Shown piece by piece: positions 16,309 to 24,629 of a DNA stretch of 64,000 bases (position 1 is its first letter; each line of letters begins with the position of its first letter). Made by a program: the position numbers and the translations under genes. The stretch lies in NCBI RefSeq assembly GCF_044792555.1, contig NZ_CP126238.1, positions 1,612,001 through 1,676,000 of the forward strand, written 5' to 3'. Below the pieces are notes generated by a model that worked only from the letters and a program-made list of their open reading frames with translations, did no database searches and was not told where the DNA came from. Source of the DNA: Alicycliphilus denitrificans_A. Its GTDB lineage: Bacteria > Pseudomonadota > Gammaproteobacteria > Burkholderiales > Burkholderiaceae_C.

Positions 16309-16406
16309 GGTTTGCCAAAAGGCTTTCTGGCTAGGCGCAACGCCGCAGGCAGTAGTGTTGCTACGACAAGGCGGTGCAACGACGCCAGAAAGTCTTTTGG
16401 CAAACC
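16309..16406. repeat. 98-bp MITE-like element with 23-bp terminal inverted repeats
   Basis: Arms at 16309-16331 (GGTTTGCCAAAAGGCTTTCTG...) and 16384-16406 are inverse complements with one mismatch in 23. The interior has a second, weaker symmetry (GCAACGCCGC versus GCGGTGCAACG). It contains no ORF. It lies between yqeY and the rpsU terminator. The size and ends suggest a non-autonomous mobile or REP-type element; no flanking target duplication is obvious. Confidence 0.6.
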
Positions 16407-16410
16407 CGCA

Positions 16411-16450
16411 AAAACAAAAAACCCGCGCTTGGCGTCCCTAGCGCGGGTTT
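16411..16450 (-). terminator. Rho-independent terminator of rpsU
   Basis: Stem AAACCCGCGCT (16419-16429) / AGCGCGGGTTT (16440-16450). Read on the minus strand, the stem is followed by TTTTTTGTTTTT. It lies about 30 bp after the rpsU stop codon. Confidence 0.85.
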
Positions 16451-16481
16451 GGTGGGCGTCTCGTAGCAACGCCGGCTGTGC

Positions 16482-16694
16482 TTAGTACAGCTTCTTGGGC
16501 AGCTGCATGCTGCGCACGCGCTTGTAGTGGCGCTTGACGGCGGCGGCCTTCTTGCGCTTGCGCTCGGAGGTGGGCTTCTCGTAGAACTCGCGGGCGCGCA
16601 GGTCGGTCAGCAGGCCCAGCTTCTCGATGGTGCGCTTGAAGCGGCGCAGGGCAACGTCAAAAGGCTCGTTTTCTTTAACGCGAATGGTGGTCAT
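16482..16694 (-). CDS. rpsU: 30S ribosomal protein S21
   Basis: A 70-residue basic protein. The S21 signature is clear: RVKENEPFDVALRRFKRTIEK at the N-terminus, then REFYEKPTSERKRKKAAAVKRHYKR. It binds the 30S subunit near the anti-Shine-Dalgarno helix and assists initiation. The ATG has no strong Shine-Dalgarno sequence. The gene is followed by its own terminator. Confidence 0.97.
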   Translation of the reverse strand: MTTIRVKENEPFDVALRRFKRTIEKLGLLTDLRAREFYEKPTSERKRKKAAAVKRHYKRVRSMQLPKKLY

Positions 16695-16908
16695 TAGCTA
16701 ATTTGTTTCCAAAATATGCCCACAGAGGGTATCCAGGAAGATCGGGCCTGGGTGCCATGTGCGGCGGGTTCCCCGTCTATAACTAGTATCCGGCCGACGG
16801 GGCATTGCCAGCAGAGCCAAGCATTATAACTACACGAGGCATGGTGACAAGGATTGCGTGGCATGCTTGGCGATGTCCCTGGTGCGTGTGCAGGGACAGC
16901 CGCCCGGT

Positions 16909-16942
16909 TTGCCGGAATTGCAAAAGATTCATACGATATGAA
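16909..16942 (+). promoter_or_regulatory. sufB promoter with palindromic operator over the -10 box
   Basis: -35 TTGCCG (16909-16914), a 17-bp spacer and -10 TACGAT (16932-16937). A perfect 15-bp palindrome, TTCATA-CGA-TATGAA (16928-16942), covers the -10. It does not look like the known IscR consensus. The predicted start site is about 20 bp before the sufB ATG. Confidence 0.5.
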
Positions 16943-16963
16943 TATTTAAACCATGCCTCAGCC

Positions 16964-18466
16964 ATGACCTCACAAACTGCCACCCTTGGCGCACCGGCCG
17001 CGAGCCAGGATGCCCAGCCAGTCCAGCAGGCGCCGGCCCTGGAGCAGGCGCTTGCCCGTCCCTACCAGCATGGTTTTGTCACCGACATCGAGTCCGACAG
17101 CCTGCCGCCGGGTCTAGATGAAGACACGATCCGTGCCATCTCGCGCAAGAAAAAGGAGCCCGAATTCCTGCTCAACTGGCGCCTGGCGGCGTTTGAGCGC
17201 TGGCGCGCCATGGAGCTGCCCGATTGGGCACACCTGAAGATAGCACCGATCGACTTCCAGGCGCTGTCCTACTATTCGGCGCCCAAGTCCATGAAGGACC
17301 GCCCCAAGAGCCTGGACGAGGTCGACCCCAAGCTGCTGGAAACCTACGAGAAGCTCGGCGTGCCGCTGCACGAGCGCGCGGCGCTGGCCGGCGTGGCGGT
17401 GGATGCGGTGTTCGACTCGGTCTCGGTGGGCACGACGTTCCGCAAGCAGCTGGCCGACGTGGGCGTGATCTTCTGCTCGTTCTCGCACGCGGTGCAGAAC
17501 CACCCCGAGCTGGTGGAAAAATACCTGGGCACGGTGGTGCCTCAGGGTGACAACTTTTATGCGGCGCTGAACTCGGCCGTGTTCTCCGATGGCTCGTTTG
17601 TCTACATCCCCAAGGGCGTGCGCTGCCCGATGGAGCTGTCGTCCTACTTCCGCATCAACGCGCAGAACACGGGGCAGTTCGAGCGCACGCTGATCATTGC
17701 CGAGGAGGGCAGCTCGGTCAGCTACCTGGAGGGCTGCACCGCGCCGCAGCGCGACGAGAACCAGCTGCACGCGGCCGTGGTCGAACTCATCGCGCACGAC
17801 GATGCCTTCATCAAGTATTCGACGGTGCAGAACTGGTACCCCGGCGACGAGAACGGCCGGGGCGGCATCTACAACTTCGTCACCAAGCGCGGCCTGGCCG
17901 CGGGCAGGCGCTCGCGCATCGCCTGGACGCAGATCGAGACCGGCTCGGCGATTACCTGGAAGTACCCCAGCGTGGTGCTGCGCGGCGATGAGTCCAACGG
18001 CGAGTTCCACTCGATTGCCGTGTCCAACCACTGGCAGCAGGCGGACACCGGCACGAAGATGATCCACCTGGGCAAGAACACCACCAGCCGCATCGTCTCC
18101 AAGGGCATCAGCGCGGGCCACGCGCAGAACAGCTACCGCGGCCTGGTGCGCGTCAACCCCGGCGCTGCCGGCGCGCGCAACCACACGCAGTGCGACTCGC
18201 TGCTCATCGGGCCGCATTGCGGCGCCCACACCTTCCCCTATGTGGACACCGCGCGCGGCGACGCCGTGGTGGAGCATGAGGCGACGACCACGCGCATCTC
18301 CGAGGAGCGGCTGTTCTACTGCGAGCAGCGCGGCATCGACGCGCAGGAGGCCACGGCGCTCATCGTCGGCGGCTTCTGCCAGGCCGTGCTGGAGGAACTG
18401 CCCATGGAGTTTGCCCTGGAGGCCAAGGCGCTGCTGGCCGTGTCGCTGGAAGGCGCCGTAGGCTGA
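16964..18466 (+). CDS. sufB: Fe-S cluster scaffold protein SufB
   Basis: A 500-residue SufB from ATG 16964 (MTSQTATLGAP); the frame is open upstream but that stretch is the promoter region. Core segments: YYSAPKSMKDRPKSLDEVDPKLLETYEKLG, SVSVGTTFRKQLADVGVIFCSFSHAV, FVYIPKGVRCPMELSSYFRIN, YLEGCTAP, and SLLIGPHCGAHTFPYVD near the C-terminus. With SufC and SufD it forms the SufBC2D scaffold that assembles Fe-S clusters in the cytoplasm. First gene of sufBCDSUT. The N-terminus carries about 30 extra low-complexity Ala/Gln/Pro residues. Confidence 0.96.
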   Translation: MTSQTATLGAPAASQDAQPVQQAPALEQALARPYQHGFVTDIESDSLPPGLDEDTIRAISRKKKEPEFLLNWRLAAFERWRAMELPDWAHLKIAPIDFQALSYYSAPKSMKDRPKSLDEVDPKLLETYEKLGVPLHERAALAGVAVDAVFDSVSVGTTFRKQLADVGVIFCSFSHAVQNHPELVEKYLGTVVPQGDNFYAALNSAVFSDGSFVYIPKGVRCPMELSSYFRINAQNTGQFERTLIIAEEGSSVSYLEGCTAPQRDENQLHAAVVELIAHDDAFIKYSTVQNWYPGDENGRGGIYNFVTKRGLAAGRRSRIAWTQIETGSAITWKYPSVVLRGDESNGEFHSIAVSNHWQQADTGTKMIHLGKNTTSRIVSKGISAGHAQNSYRGLVRVNPGAAGARNHTQCDSLLIGPHCGAHTFPYVDTARGDAVVEHEATTTRISEERLFYCEQRGIDAQEATALIVGGFCQAVLEELPMEFALEAKALLAVSLEGAVG

Positions 18467-18469
18467 TAT

Positions 18470-18530
18470 TTATGGATAAAAAGGCTTTATCGCTTGTGTA
18501 TAAAGCGTAAGCAGCTATCAAAAAAGTAGG
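18470..18530 (+). repeat. Dispersed stem-loop repeat between sufB and sufC
   Basis: GGCTTTATCGCTTGTGTATAAAGCGTAAGCAGCTATC shows the family layout: CGCTT, a short loop, AAAGCG, then GCAGCTATC. It sits in the 71-bp gap inside the suf operon and could change SufB-to-SufC stoichiometry. Confidence 0.7.
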
Positions 18531-18537
18531 AACCCAC

Positions 18538-19308
18538 ATGACCCACACCCCACCCCTGCTGCAAGTGCGCGACCTGCGCGTTCAAGTTGGCGAGCGCACC
18601 GTGCTGCACTCGGTCTCGCTGGATGTGCAGCCCGGCCAGCTCGTCGTGCTGATGGGCGCCAACGGCAGCGGCAAGAGCACGCTGGGCATGGCGCTGGCGG
18701 GGCACCCGCATTACGCCGTCCAGGGCGGGCAGGCGCTGCTCGCCGGGCAGGACCTGCTGCAGCGGCCCGCGCATGAGCGCGCGCGCGCGGGGCTGTTCGT
18801 CTCCTTCCAGTCGCCGCCCGACGTGCCGGGCGTGAAGAACAATCTTTTCATCCGCACCGCCTTGAATGCCATGCACGAGGCGCGCGGCCAGGAGCCGCTG
18901 GATGCGTTCGACTTCCTGGCCAGCGCCAAGAAGGCCGCCAAGGAACTGGGCCTGCCCGAGGCCATGTTGAGCCGCCCGGTGAACGAGGGCTTCTCCGGCG
19001 GCGAGAGAAAGCGCAACGAGCTTTTGCAGCTGTCGCTTTTGAAGCCGCGCCTGGCGCTGCTCGACGAGATCGACTCCGGCATGGACGTGGACGGCGTGCG
19101 CGCCGTGGTCGCCCTGGTGCAGAAGCTGCGTGCCGAGGGGACGGCCTTCATCGTCGTCTCGCATTACCTCACGATGATCGAGCAGCTGCAGCCCGACGCC
19201 GTGCTGCGCCTGGACCAGGGCTGCATTGCCGAGACCGGTGACCTGGAGCTGGCGCGCCGCATTGCCCGCACCGGTTTTGCACGCGCGCACCAAACGGTGG
19301 AGGCCTGA
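18538..19308 (+). CDS. sufC: Fe-S assembly ATPase SufC
   Basis: A 256-residue ABC-type ATPase: Walker A GANGSGKST (about 39-47), Q-loop VSFQSP, signature FSGGERKR, Walker B LALLDEIDSGMDVDG, and switch His in VVSHY. It energises the SufBCD scaffold. The SufC-specific DEIDSGLD-type motif distinguishes it from transport ATPases. It follows sufB after the repeat and precedes sufD by 4 bp. Confidence 0.96.
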   Translation: MTHTPPLLQVRDLRVQVGERTVLHSVSLDVQPGQLVVLMGANGSGKSTLGMALAGHPHYAVQGGQALLAGQDLLQRPAHERARAGLFVSFQSPPDVPGVKNNLFIRTALNAMHEARGQEPLDAFDFLASAKKAAKELGLPEAMLSRPVNEGFSGGERKRNELLQLSLLKPRLALLDEIDSGMDVDGVRAVVALVQKLRAEGTAFIVVSHYLTMIEQLQPDAVLRLDQGCIAETGDLELARRIARTGFARAHQTVEA

Positions 19309-19312
19309 GGCC

Positions 19313-20560
19313 ATGGACAGCGCAAGAGCCGACATCCTCGCCGCACGCCAGCACCTGCAGCAGCAGGGCTGGATCGCGCGGCGCAGCGAAGCCTTTCACC
19401 ACCTGCCGCCGCCCGCGCTCGACCAATGGCTGGGAGCGCAACTGGAGGGCGGCTGCGAGGCCCCGGCCCTGGACGGGTCGGGCTGGACGCTGCATCCCAT
19501 CCACAACCAGTTTGGCAACCATGCCTCCAGTGGCATCCACGCCCGCTGGCTGGACGCCCTGGCCCCGGCCGAGCGCGCCGAGCTGTTCGCCGGCCTGCCG
19601 CTGCCGGGCGAGGGCGAGGCCGCGCCCTTTGCCTGGGCGCACCGCGCGCTGTGCCGCCTGGGGCTGCGCGTGCGCATCAGCGCCACGCCAGGCCGTGAGC
19701 GCGAACCCGTCTGGCTGGAGCTGCGCCACCAGCCGCGCGCCCAGGCCGAGGCGCCGCTGCTGGTGCTGGACGTGGAGCCCGGCGTGCGCTGCGTGCTGAT
19801 AGAGACCCATGAACGCCAGGCCGACGCCTGCGGGCATCCGGTGGCGCAAAACCTGCACGCCCATGTGCGCCTGGGCGCGGGTGCCGAGCTGCAGCACCTG
19901 CGCATCGTCGGCCCCGCCGAGGCCGACAGCGTGGCGCACCATGTGCACGCCAGCCTGGCCGCGGGTGCGCAGTACGCGCAGGCGCTGGTGGCGACCAGCA
20001 GCAGCTACCACCTGCAGCGCAGCTGCATCACGCTGGAGGGTCGGGGCGCACAGGCGCGCAGCGCGGCCCTGCTGCTGGCGGGGGCGCACAAGATCGATCT
20101 GCAAACCTACACCCGCATGCAGGCCGCGCATGGCGCCAGCAGCGTGGAGGCCCTGGCCCTGGCCCAGGGCCGGGCTCAGGCCGTGGCCAACGCACACACG
20201 CGCATAGCGCCCGGCGCCGACGAGGCCGACGTGCGCCAGCGCCTCATGGGCGTGCCGCTGGCGGGCAGCCCGCGGCTCGTCCTGCGTCCGCACCTGGAGA
20301 TCCTGCACGACAACGTGCAGGCCGCGCACGGCGCCACCTGGGGCGCGCTGCCCGAGGATGCGCTGTTCTACGCGCGCCAGCGCGGCCTGGACGAGGCCCG
20401 CGCCCGCGCCCTGATCATCGAAGGCATGGCGCGCGCATTGCTGGAGCGCTGCCTGGGTGGCGAGGACGACGGCCTGCTGGCGCAGTGGCTGCAAGGCGGC
20501 TGGCTGGCGCGTGCCATTGGCGGGCAACTGCAAGCGGATACGGAGGTGCAGCATGCTTGA
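19313..20560 (+). CDS. sufD: Fe-S assembly scaffold SufD
   Basis: A 415-residue SufB/SufD-family protein from ATG 19313, just after the sufC stop. Typical features: HPIHNQFGNHASSGIHARWLDAL near the N-terminus, a long beta-helix core (HAHVRLGAGAELQHLRIV), and the C-terminal ALPEDALFYARQRGLDEARARALIIEGMARALLE that partners SufB. It is more divergent and Ala-rich than SufB, as usual. The 3' end overlaps the sufS start (ATGCTTGA). Confidence 0.93.
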   Translation: MDSARADILAARQHLQQQGWIARRSEAFHHLPPPALDQWLGAQLEGGCEAPALDGSGWTLHPIHNQFGNHASSGIHARWLDALAPAERAELFAGLPLPGEGEAAPFAWAHRALCRLGLRVRISATPGREREPVWLELRHQPRAQAEAPLLVLDVEPGVRCVLIETHERQADACGHPVAQNLHAHVRLGAGAELQHLRIVGPAEADSVAHHVHASLAAGAQYAQALVATSSSYHLQRSCITLEGRGAQARSAALLLAGAHKIDLQTYTRMQAAHGASSVEALALAQGRAQAVANAHTRIAPGADEADVRQRLMGVPLAGSPRLVLRPHLEILHDNVQAAHGATWGALPEDALFYARQRGLDEARARALIIEGMARALLERCLGGEDDGLLAQWLQGGWLARAIGGQLQADTEVQHA

Positions 20561-21803
20561 TACGGTGCGTGATCTTCCCTTGGCCGACCTGCGCGCGCAG
20601 TTCCCCCTCCTCGCGCAGTCCATCCACGGCCACCCCTTGGCCTACCTGGACAACGCCGCGACCACGCAAACGCCGCTGGCCGTGCAGCAGGCCATGCAGC
20701 GCTTCGAGCAGCATGACCGCGCCAACATCCACCGCGGCGTGCACACCCTGAGCCAGCGCGCCACCGACGCCTTCGAGGCGGCGCGCGCCACGCTCAAGGG
20801 CTTCATCGGCGCGGGCCAGGAGCACGAGCTCATCTTCACCAGCGGCACCACCGAGGCGCTGAACCTCGTGGCCCAGGGCCTGTGGGCCGCCGGCCCTGCC
20901 AAGGCCTGGCTGCGCGCGGGCGAGCGCATCATCGTCAGCGGCCTGGAGCACCACGCCAACCTCGTGCCCTGGCAGCAGGCGGCGCGCATGAGCGGGGCCG
21001 AGCTGGTCATCCTGCGGCCCGACGCGCAGGGCCGCGTGCATGTGCAGGACCTGCAGGCCCTGCTCACGCCGGCCACGCGCGTGCTGGCCATCACCGCAGG
21101 CGCCAACGCCACGGGCGAGCGTCCGCCCTACGAGGAGATGCTGGCCCTGGCGCGCGCGGCAGGGGCACTGACGGTGCTGGACGCGGCCCAGGCCGTGGGC
21201 CACGACATGCTGCCGCTCACCGCGCTGGACTGCGACTTCATGGCCTTCTCCGGCCACAAGATGTATGGCCCTATGGGCACGGGCGCCTTGGTGGGTAAGC
21301 GCGAGGCGCTACAACTTTTATATCCAGTGCGCCTGGGTGGAGACATGGTGGACTGGGTCAGCTACGAAGCGGCCGGCTATGCCCAGCTCCCTGCGCGCCT
21401 GGAGGGCGGCACGCCCAACGTCGCCGGGGCCGTGGGCCTGGCGGCGGCGGCGCAGTTCATCGCCGGCGTCGGGCGCAGCGCCATGGACCAGCACCTGCAC
21501 GCCCTGCGCGCGCAGGCGCTGGCGGGCCTGTCGGCCATCGGCGGCGTCACCGTGCTGGCGCCGCACGCCACGCAGGCCACGCTGGTGTCCTTCGTGGCGC
21601 GCGACGTGCATCCGCACGACATTGGCACGCTGCTCGACGAGCGCGGCATTGCCGTGCGCACTGGCCACCACTGTGCCCAGCCGCTGCTCGATCACCTGGG
21701 CCTGGGGCCGACCACGCGCGCCTCGTTCGCGCTCTACAACACCGCCGAGGAGGTCGATCGCCTTATTGCCGCCGTGGCCCACGCCATCAAGGTCTTTCAA
21801 TGA
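20553..21803 (+). CDS. sufS: Cysteine desulfurase SufS
   Basis: A 416-residue PLP enzyme that takes sulfur from L-cysteine for Fe-S assembly. Seen: YLDNAATTQTPLAV, the PLP lysine in FMAFSGHKMYGPMGTG, and the catalytic cysteine in VRTGHHCAQPLLDHLG (group II). ATG 20553 overlaps the sufD stop and the stop overlaps sufU (ATGA). A short AT-richer stretch coding LQLLYPVRLGG replaces the usual segment after GKRE; it is a small local divergence, perhaps a remnant of the dispersed repeat. Confidence 0.95.
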   Translation: MLDTVRDLPLADLRAQFPLLAQSIHGHPLAYLDNAATTQTPLAVQQAMQRFEQHDRANIHRGVHTLSQRATDAFEAARATLKGFIGAGQEHELIFTSGTTEALNLVAQGLWAAGPAKAWLRAGERIIVSGLEHHANLVPWQQAARMSGAELVILRPDAQGRVHVQDLQALLTPATRVLAITAGANATGERPPYEEMLALARAAGALTVLDAAQAVGHDMLPLTALDCDFMAFSGHKMYGPMGTGALVGKREALQLLYPVRLGGDMVDWVSYEAAGYAQLPARLEGGTPNVAGAVGLAAAAQFIAGVGRSAMDQHLHALRAQALAGLSAIGGVTVLAPHATQATLVSFVARDVHPHDIGTLLDERGIAVRTGHHCAQPLLDHLGLGPTTRASFALYNTAEEVDRLIAAVAHAIKVFQ

Positions 21804-22264
21804 ACAACGCCGAAAACGATCTGTACCAGGAGGTGGTGCTGGAGCACAAGCGCGCGCCGCGCAACTTCGGCACGCTGGAACATGCCACGCACCAGGCCCA
21901 GGGCACCAACCCCTCCTGCGGCGACCGCGTCGCCGTGCAGTTGCGGCTGGACGGCGAGCGGGTCGCCGACATCCGCTTCACGGGCCAGGGCTGCGCCATC
22001 TGCATGGCCTCCACCTCGATGATGACCGAGGCCGTCAAGGGCCGGGACCTGGCCGCGGCCCAGGCGCTGCAGCAGCATTTCCGCGCCGTGCTCACGGGCG
22101 AGGAAGATCCTGAGGAGGCGCCCCTGGGCAAGCTCATCAGCCTGGCCGGCGTGCGCCAGTACCCCAGCCGCATCAAGTGCGCGCTGCTGGGCTGGCACGC
22201 GCTGATGCACGCCATTGCCGACAACGACGGCCAGCCCGTATCGACCGAGGAGGGCCAGCCATGA
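21800..22264 (+). CDS. sufU: SufU-type Fe-S assembly / sulfur transfer protein
   Basis: A 154-residue IscU-like protein. The Zn/sulfur-acceptor ligands are visible: NPSCGD (Cys and Asp), GCAICMAS, and RIKCALLGWHAL. The insertion between the second and third Cys regions (GEEDPEEAPLGKL) is typical of SufU rather than IscU. In Firmicutes SufU accepts persulfide from SufS, replacing SufE. Its position directly after sufS, with no sufE or sufA in the operon, suggests the same role here. Confidence 0.93.
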   Translation: MNNAENDLYQEVVLEHKRAPRNFGTLEHATHQAQGTNPSCGDRVAVQLRLDGERVADIRFTGQGCAICMASTSMMTEAVKGRDLAAAQALQQHFRAVLTGEEDPEEAPLGKLISLAGVRQYPSRIKCALLGWHALMHAIADNDGQPVSTEEGQP

Positions 22265-22815
22265 TGCACCGCCGCCACCGCGAGGACGTGCTGGTGCGCC
22301 GCAACGTGATGGTCGAGACCATCCCCAGCGGCCACCCCGTGGAGCTGGAGCAGGGCATGCTCGCGCAGATCACGCAGGCGCTGGGCTCCTCCTTCACGCT
22401 GCTGGTCGAGGGCCAGCTCATGCGCCTGAAAGGCGTGGACGCCGACGCCATCGGCAAGCGGCCGCCCGAAACCATCGCCGTGCCGGAGGACCTGCCCATC
22501 GATGAGCTGGAGCCGCTGATCTGGGACACGCTGCGCACCTGCTACGACCCCGAGATTCCGGTGAACATCGTCGATCTGGGCCTGATCTACCGCCTGGACT
22601 TCGAGCCTTCGGACGAGCCCGACAAGCTGCGCGTGGTCATCGACATGACGCTCACCGCCCCCGGCTGCGGCATGGGCGAATCCATTGCCAACGAGGTCTG
22701 CGACAAGGTGCTGGCGCTGCCGCGCGTGGGCGACATCACCGTGAACCTGGTGTTCGACCCGCCCTGGGACCGCTCCATGATGAGCGAGGAGGCGCAGCTG
22801 GCGCTGGGCCTGTAG
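22261..22815 (+). CDS. sufT: SufT, Fe-S assembly-associated MIP18/DUF59 protein
   Basis: A 184-residue protein from ATG 22261 (overlapping the sufU stop). The N-terminal ~75 residues are SufT-specific (RRNVMVETIPSGHPVELEQG, LVEGQLMRLKGVDADAIGK). The C-terminal DUF59 domain has DTLRTCYDPEIPVNIVDLGLIY, the Cys motif LTAPGCGMGESI and VFDPPWDRSMMSEEAQ. It acts in Fe-S maturation. Last gene of the suf operon. Confidence 0.93.
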   Translation: MMHRRHREDVLVRRNVMVETIPSGHPVELEQGMLAQITQALGSSFTLLVEGQLMRLKGVDADAIGKRPPETIAVPEDLPIDELEPLIWDTLRTCYDPEIPVNIVDLGLIYRLDFEPSDEPDKLRVVIDMTLTAPGCGMGESIANEVCDKVLALPRVGDITVNLVFDPPWDRSMMSEEAQLALGL

Positions 22816-22818
22816 CGT

Positions 22819-24060
22819 TCAACCCTGAGGCAATGCCTGCGCGCAGGCTGCGGCGCTGGACCAGGCCCACTGGAAGTTGTAGCCGCCCAGCCAGCCGGTG
22901 ATGTCCACCACCTCGCCGATGAAGTACAGGCCGGGCTGGCTCTTGCACTCCATGCTCTGCTGCGACAGGGCGCGCGTGTCCACGCCGCCCAGCGTGACCT
23001 CGGCCTTCTTGTAGCCCTCGGTGCCGGTGGGCGTGAGCTGCCAGCGCGCCAGCCGCTCGGCCAGGCGCGCCAGGGCCTTGTCGCTGGCCTCGTTGATGGG
23101 GCGCTGCCAGTCGGCGTCGGTGCTGGCCCAGGCGTCGGCCAGGCGGGTGGGCACCAGGCCGGCGAGTTCGTTGGCGATGAGTTTCTTGGAGCGCGCCTTG
23201 GCCTGGGCCAGCGCGGCGGGCAGGTCCAAGCCCGGAGCCAGGTTGATGGCCAGCGGCTGGCCCGCCTGCCAGTAGCTGGAGATTTGCAGCACCGCCGGCC
23301 CCGACAGGCCGCGGTGCGTGAACAGCAGGTCTTCCAGAAAGGCCATGCGCTCCTTCTTGCTGCCGGTACTGATCTCCACCGGCAGCGCCAGGCCGGCCAG
23401 CTGCGCATAGGGCGCCCAGTCCGCGCCGTCAAAGGTCAGCGGCACCAGGCCGGGGCGGCGTTCGACCAGCGGCAGGTTGAACTGCCGGGCCAGCCGGTAG
23501 CCAAAGTCGCTCGCGCCTATCTTGGGAATGGACAGCCCGCCCGTGGCCACCACCAGGCTGCGCGCCTGCACCGGGCCGCGATCGGTATTTATTTGATAGC
23601 AGCTATCGCTCTCTCCTTCTGCGCTATCGGCCAAAAAGACTATATTTTTAACGCCGCAGGGCTGCCAGTGCTGTACGCCGCCATCGGCGCATTCGGCCAG
23701 CAGCATGGCGATGATGTCCTCGGCCGAGCGGTCGGCAAACAGCTGGCCCTTGTGCTTTTCATGGAACGCGATGCCGTGGCGCTGCACCAGGGCGATGAAG
23801 TCCTGCGGCGTGTAGCGCGACAGGGCCGAGCGGCAGAACTGCGGGTTCTGGCCCACGAAGTGCCGGTGCGGTGCGCGCACGTCGAGCTCGCGGTTGGTGA
23901 AGTTGCAGCGCCCGCCGCCCGAGATGCGGATCTTCTCGGCCACCTTGTCGGCATGGTCGATGAGCAGCACTTTCAGGCCGCGCTGACCCGCCCGGGCGGC
24001 GCAGAACAGGCCGGCGGCGCCGGCGCCGATGATGACGGCGTCAAAGAATGGTGTGGGCAT
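22819..24060 (-). CDS. NAD(P)/FAD-dependent oxidoreductase, HI0933/BaiN-like flavoprotein
   Basis: A 413-residue flavoprotein from ATG 24060 (MPTPFFDAVIIGAGAAG). Seen: the Rossmann motif IIGAGAAGLFCAARA, KIRISGGGRCNFTN, VVATGGLSIPKIGASDFGY, FTHRGLSGPAVLQIS, VTLGGVDTRALSQQSMECK, and the terminal FAD motif GEVVDITGWLGGYNFQWAW. Family members are conserved but poorly characterised. Residues about 140-165 (IVFLADSAEGESDSCYQINT) are coded by a copy of the dispersed repeat. The gene converges on sufT with a 3-bp gap. Confidence 0.88.
   Translation of the reverse strand: MPTPFFDAVIIGAGAAGLFCAARAGQRGLKVLLIDHADKVAEKIRISGGGRCNFTNRELDVRAPHRHFVGQNPQFCRSALSRYTPQDFIALVQRHGIAFHEKHKGQLFADRSAEDIIAMLLAECADGGVQHWQPCGVKNIVFLADSAEGESDSCYQINTDRGPVQARSLVVATGGLSIPKIGASDFGYRLARQFNLPLVERRPGLVPLTFDGADWAPYAQLAGLALPVEISTGSKKERMAFLEDLLFTHRGLSGPAVLQISSYWQAGQPLAINLAPGLDLPAALAQAKARSKKLIANELAGLVPTRLADAWASTDADWQRPINEASDKALARLAERLARWQLTPTGTEGYKKAEVTLGGVDTRALSQQSMECKSQPGLYFIGEVVDITGWLGGYNFQWAWSSAAACAQALPQG
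23587..23650 (-). repeat. Dispersed repeat copy inside the flavoprotein gene
   Basis: Reads GATAGCAGCTATCGC...GCGCTATCGGCCAAAAAG, the reverse orientation of the family. It is AT-richer than the flanks and translates in frame, without a stop, as a linker of about 20 residues. Confidence 0.6.
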
Positions 24061-24131
24061 GGGGCGGGGCGGGCTGGCAAAGCCGGACATTGTCGCCGCG
24101 TCTGCGCTCAGCACTTTCTACAATGCTCCGC

Positions 24132-24629
24132 ATGAACCTGCCCGCCCACCAACTCAACATGACCGTGCTCATGTCGCCCGACATGGCCAACTTCTCCGGC
24201 AACGTGCATGGCGGCGCCATCCTCAAGCTGCTCGACCAGGTGGCCTATGCCTGTGCCAGCCGCTACTCGGGGCGCTACGTGGTCACGCTCAGCGTGGACC
24301 AGGTGATGTTCCTGCAGCCCATTCATGTGGGCGAGCTGGTGAGCTTTCTGGCCAGCGTGAACCACACGGGCAAGTCGTCGATGGAGATCGGCATCAAGGT
24401 CGTGGCCGAGGACATACGCAGCCAGGTGGTGCGGCATGTGAACAGCTGCTTCTTCTCGATGGTGGCGGTGGATGACGACTCCAAGCCCACGCCCGTGCCG
24501 CCGCTCACCCCCAGCAGCCCCGACGAGCGCCGCCGCTGGGAGGCCGCCCTGCTGCGCAAGGCGCTGCGCAAGGAGCAGGCCGAACGCTTCGAGCAGATCC
24601 GCCAGGCGGCGCAGGCCAGCTCCGGTTGA
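24132..24629 (+). CDS. Acyl-CoA thioesterase (YciA/hotdog family)
   Basis: A 165-residue hotdog-fold protein: MTVLMSPDMANFSGNVHGGAILKLLDQVAYACASRY, with the catalytic Asp in LLDQVAY and the HGG turn, and SVDQVMFLQPIHVGELVSF. A charged C-terminal helix follows (RRRWEAALLRKALRKEQAERF). It hydrolyses acyl-CoA thioesters. The start is ATG 24132 or ATG 24123, 9 bp upstream; neither has a clear Shine-Dalgarno sequence. It is divergent from the flavoprotein gene. Confidence 0.88.
   Translation: MNLPAHQLNMTVLMSPDMANFSGNVHGGAILKLLDQVAYACASRYSGRYVVTLSVDQVMFLQPIHVGELVSFLASVNHTGKSSMEIGIKVVAEDIRSQVVRHVNSCFFSMVAVDDDSKPTPVPPLTPSSPDERRRWEAALLRKALRKEQAERFEQIRQAAQASSG

Noticed and set aside
21297..21337. Possible extra repeat copy inside sufS
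   Set aside because: Only a short AT-richer stretch is present; the diagnostic hairpin and AGCTAT/GGCC ends are missing.
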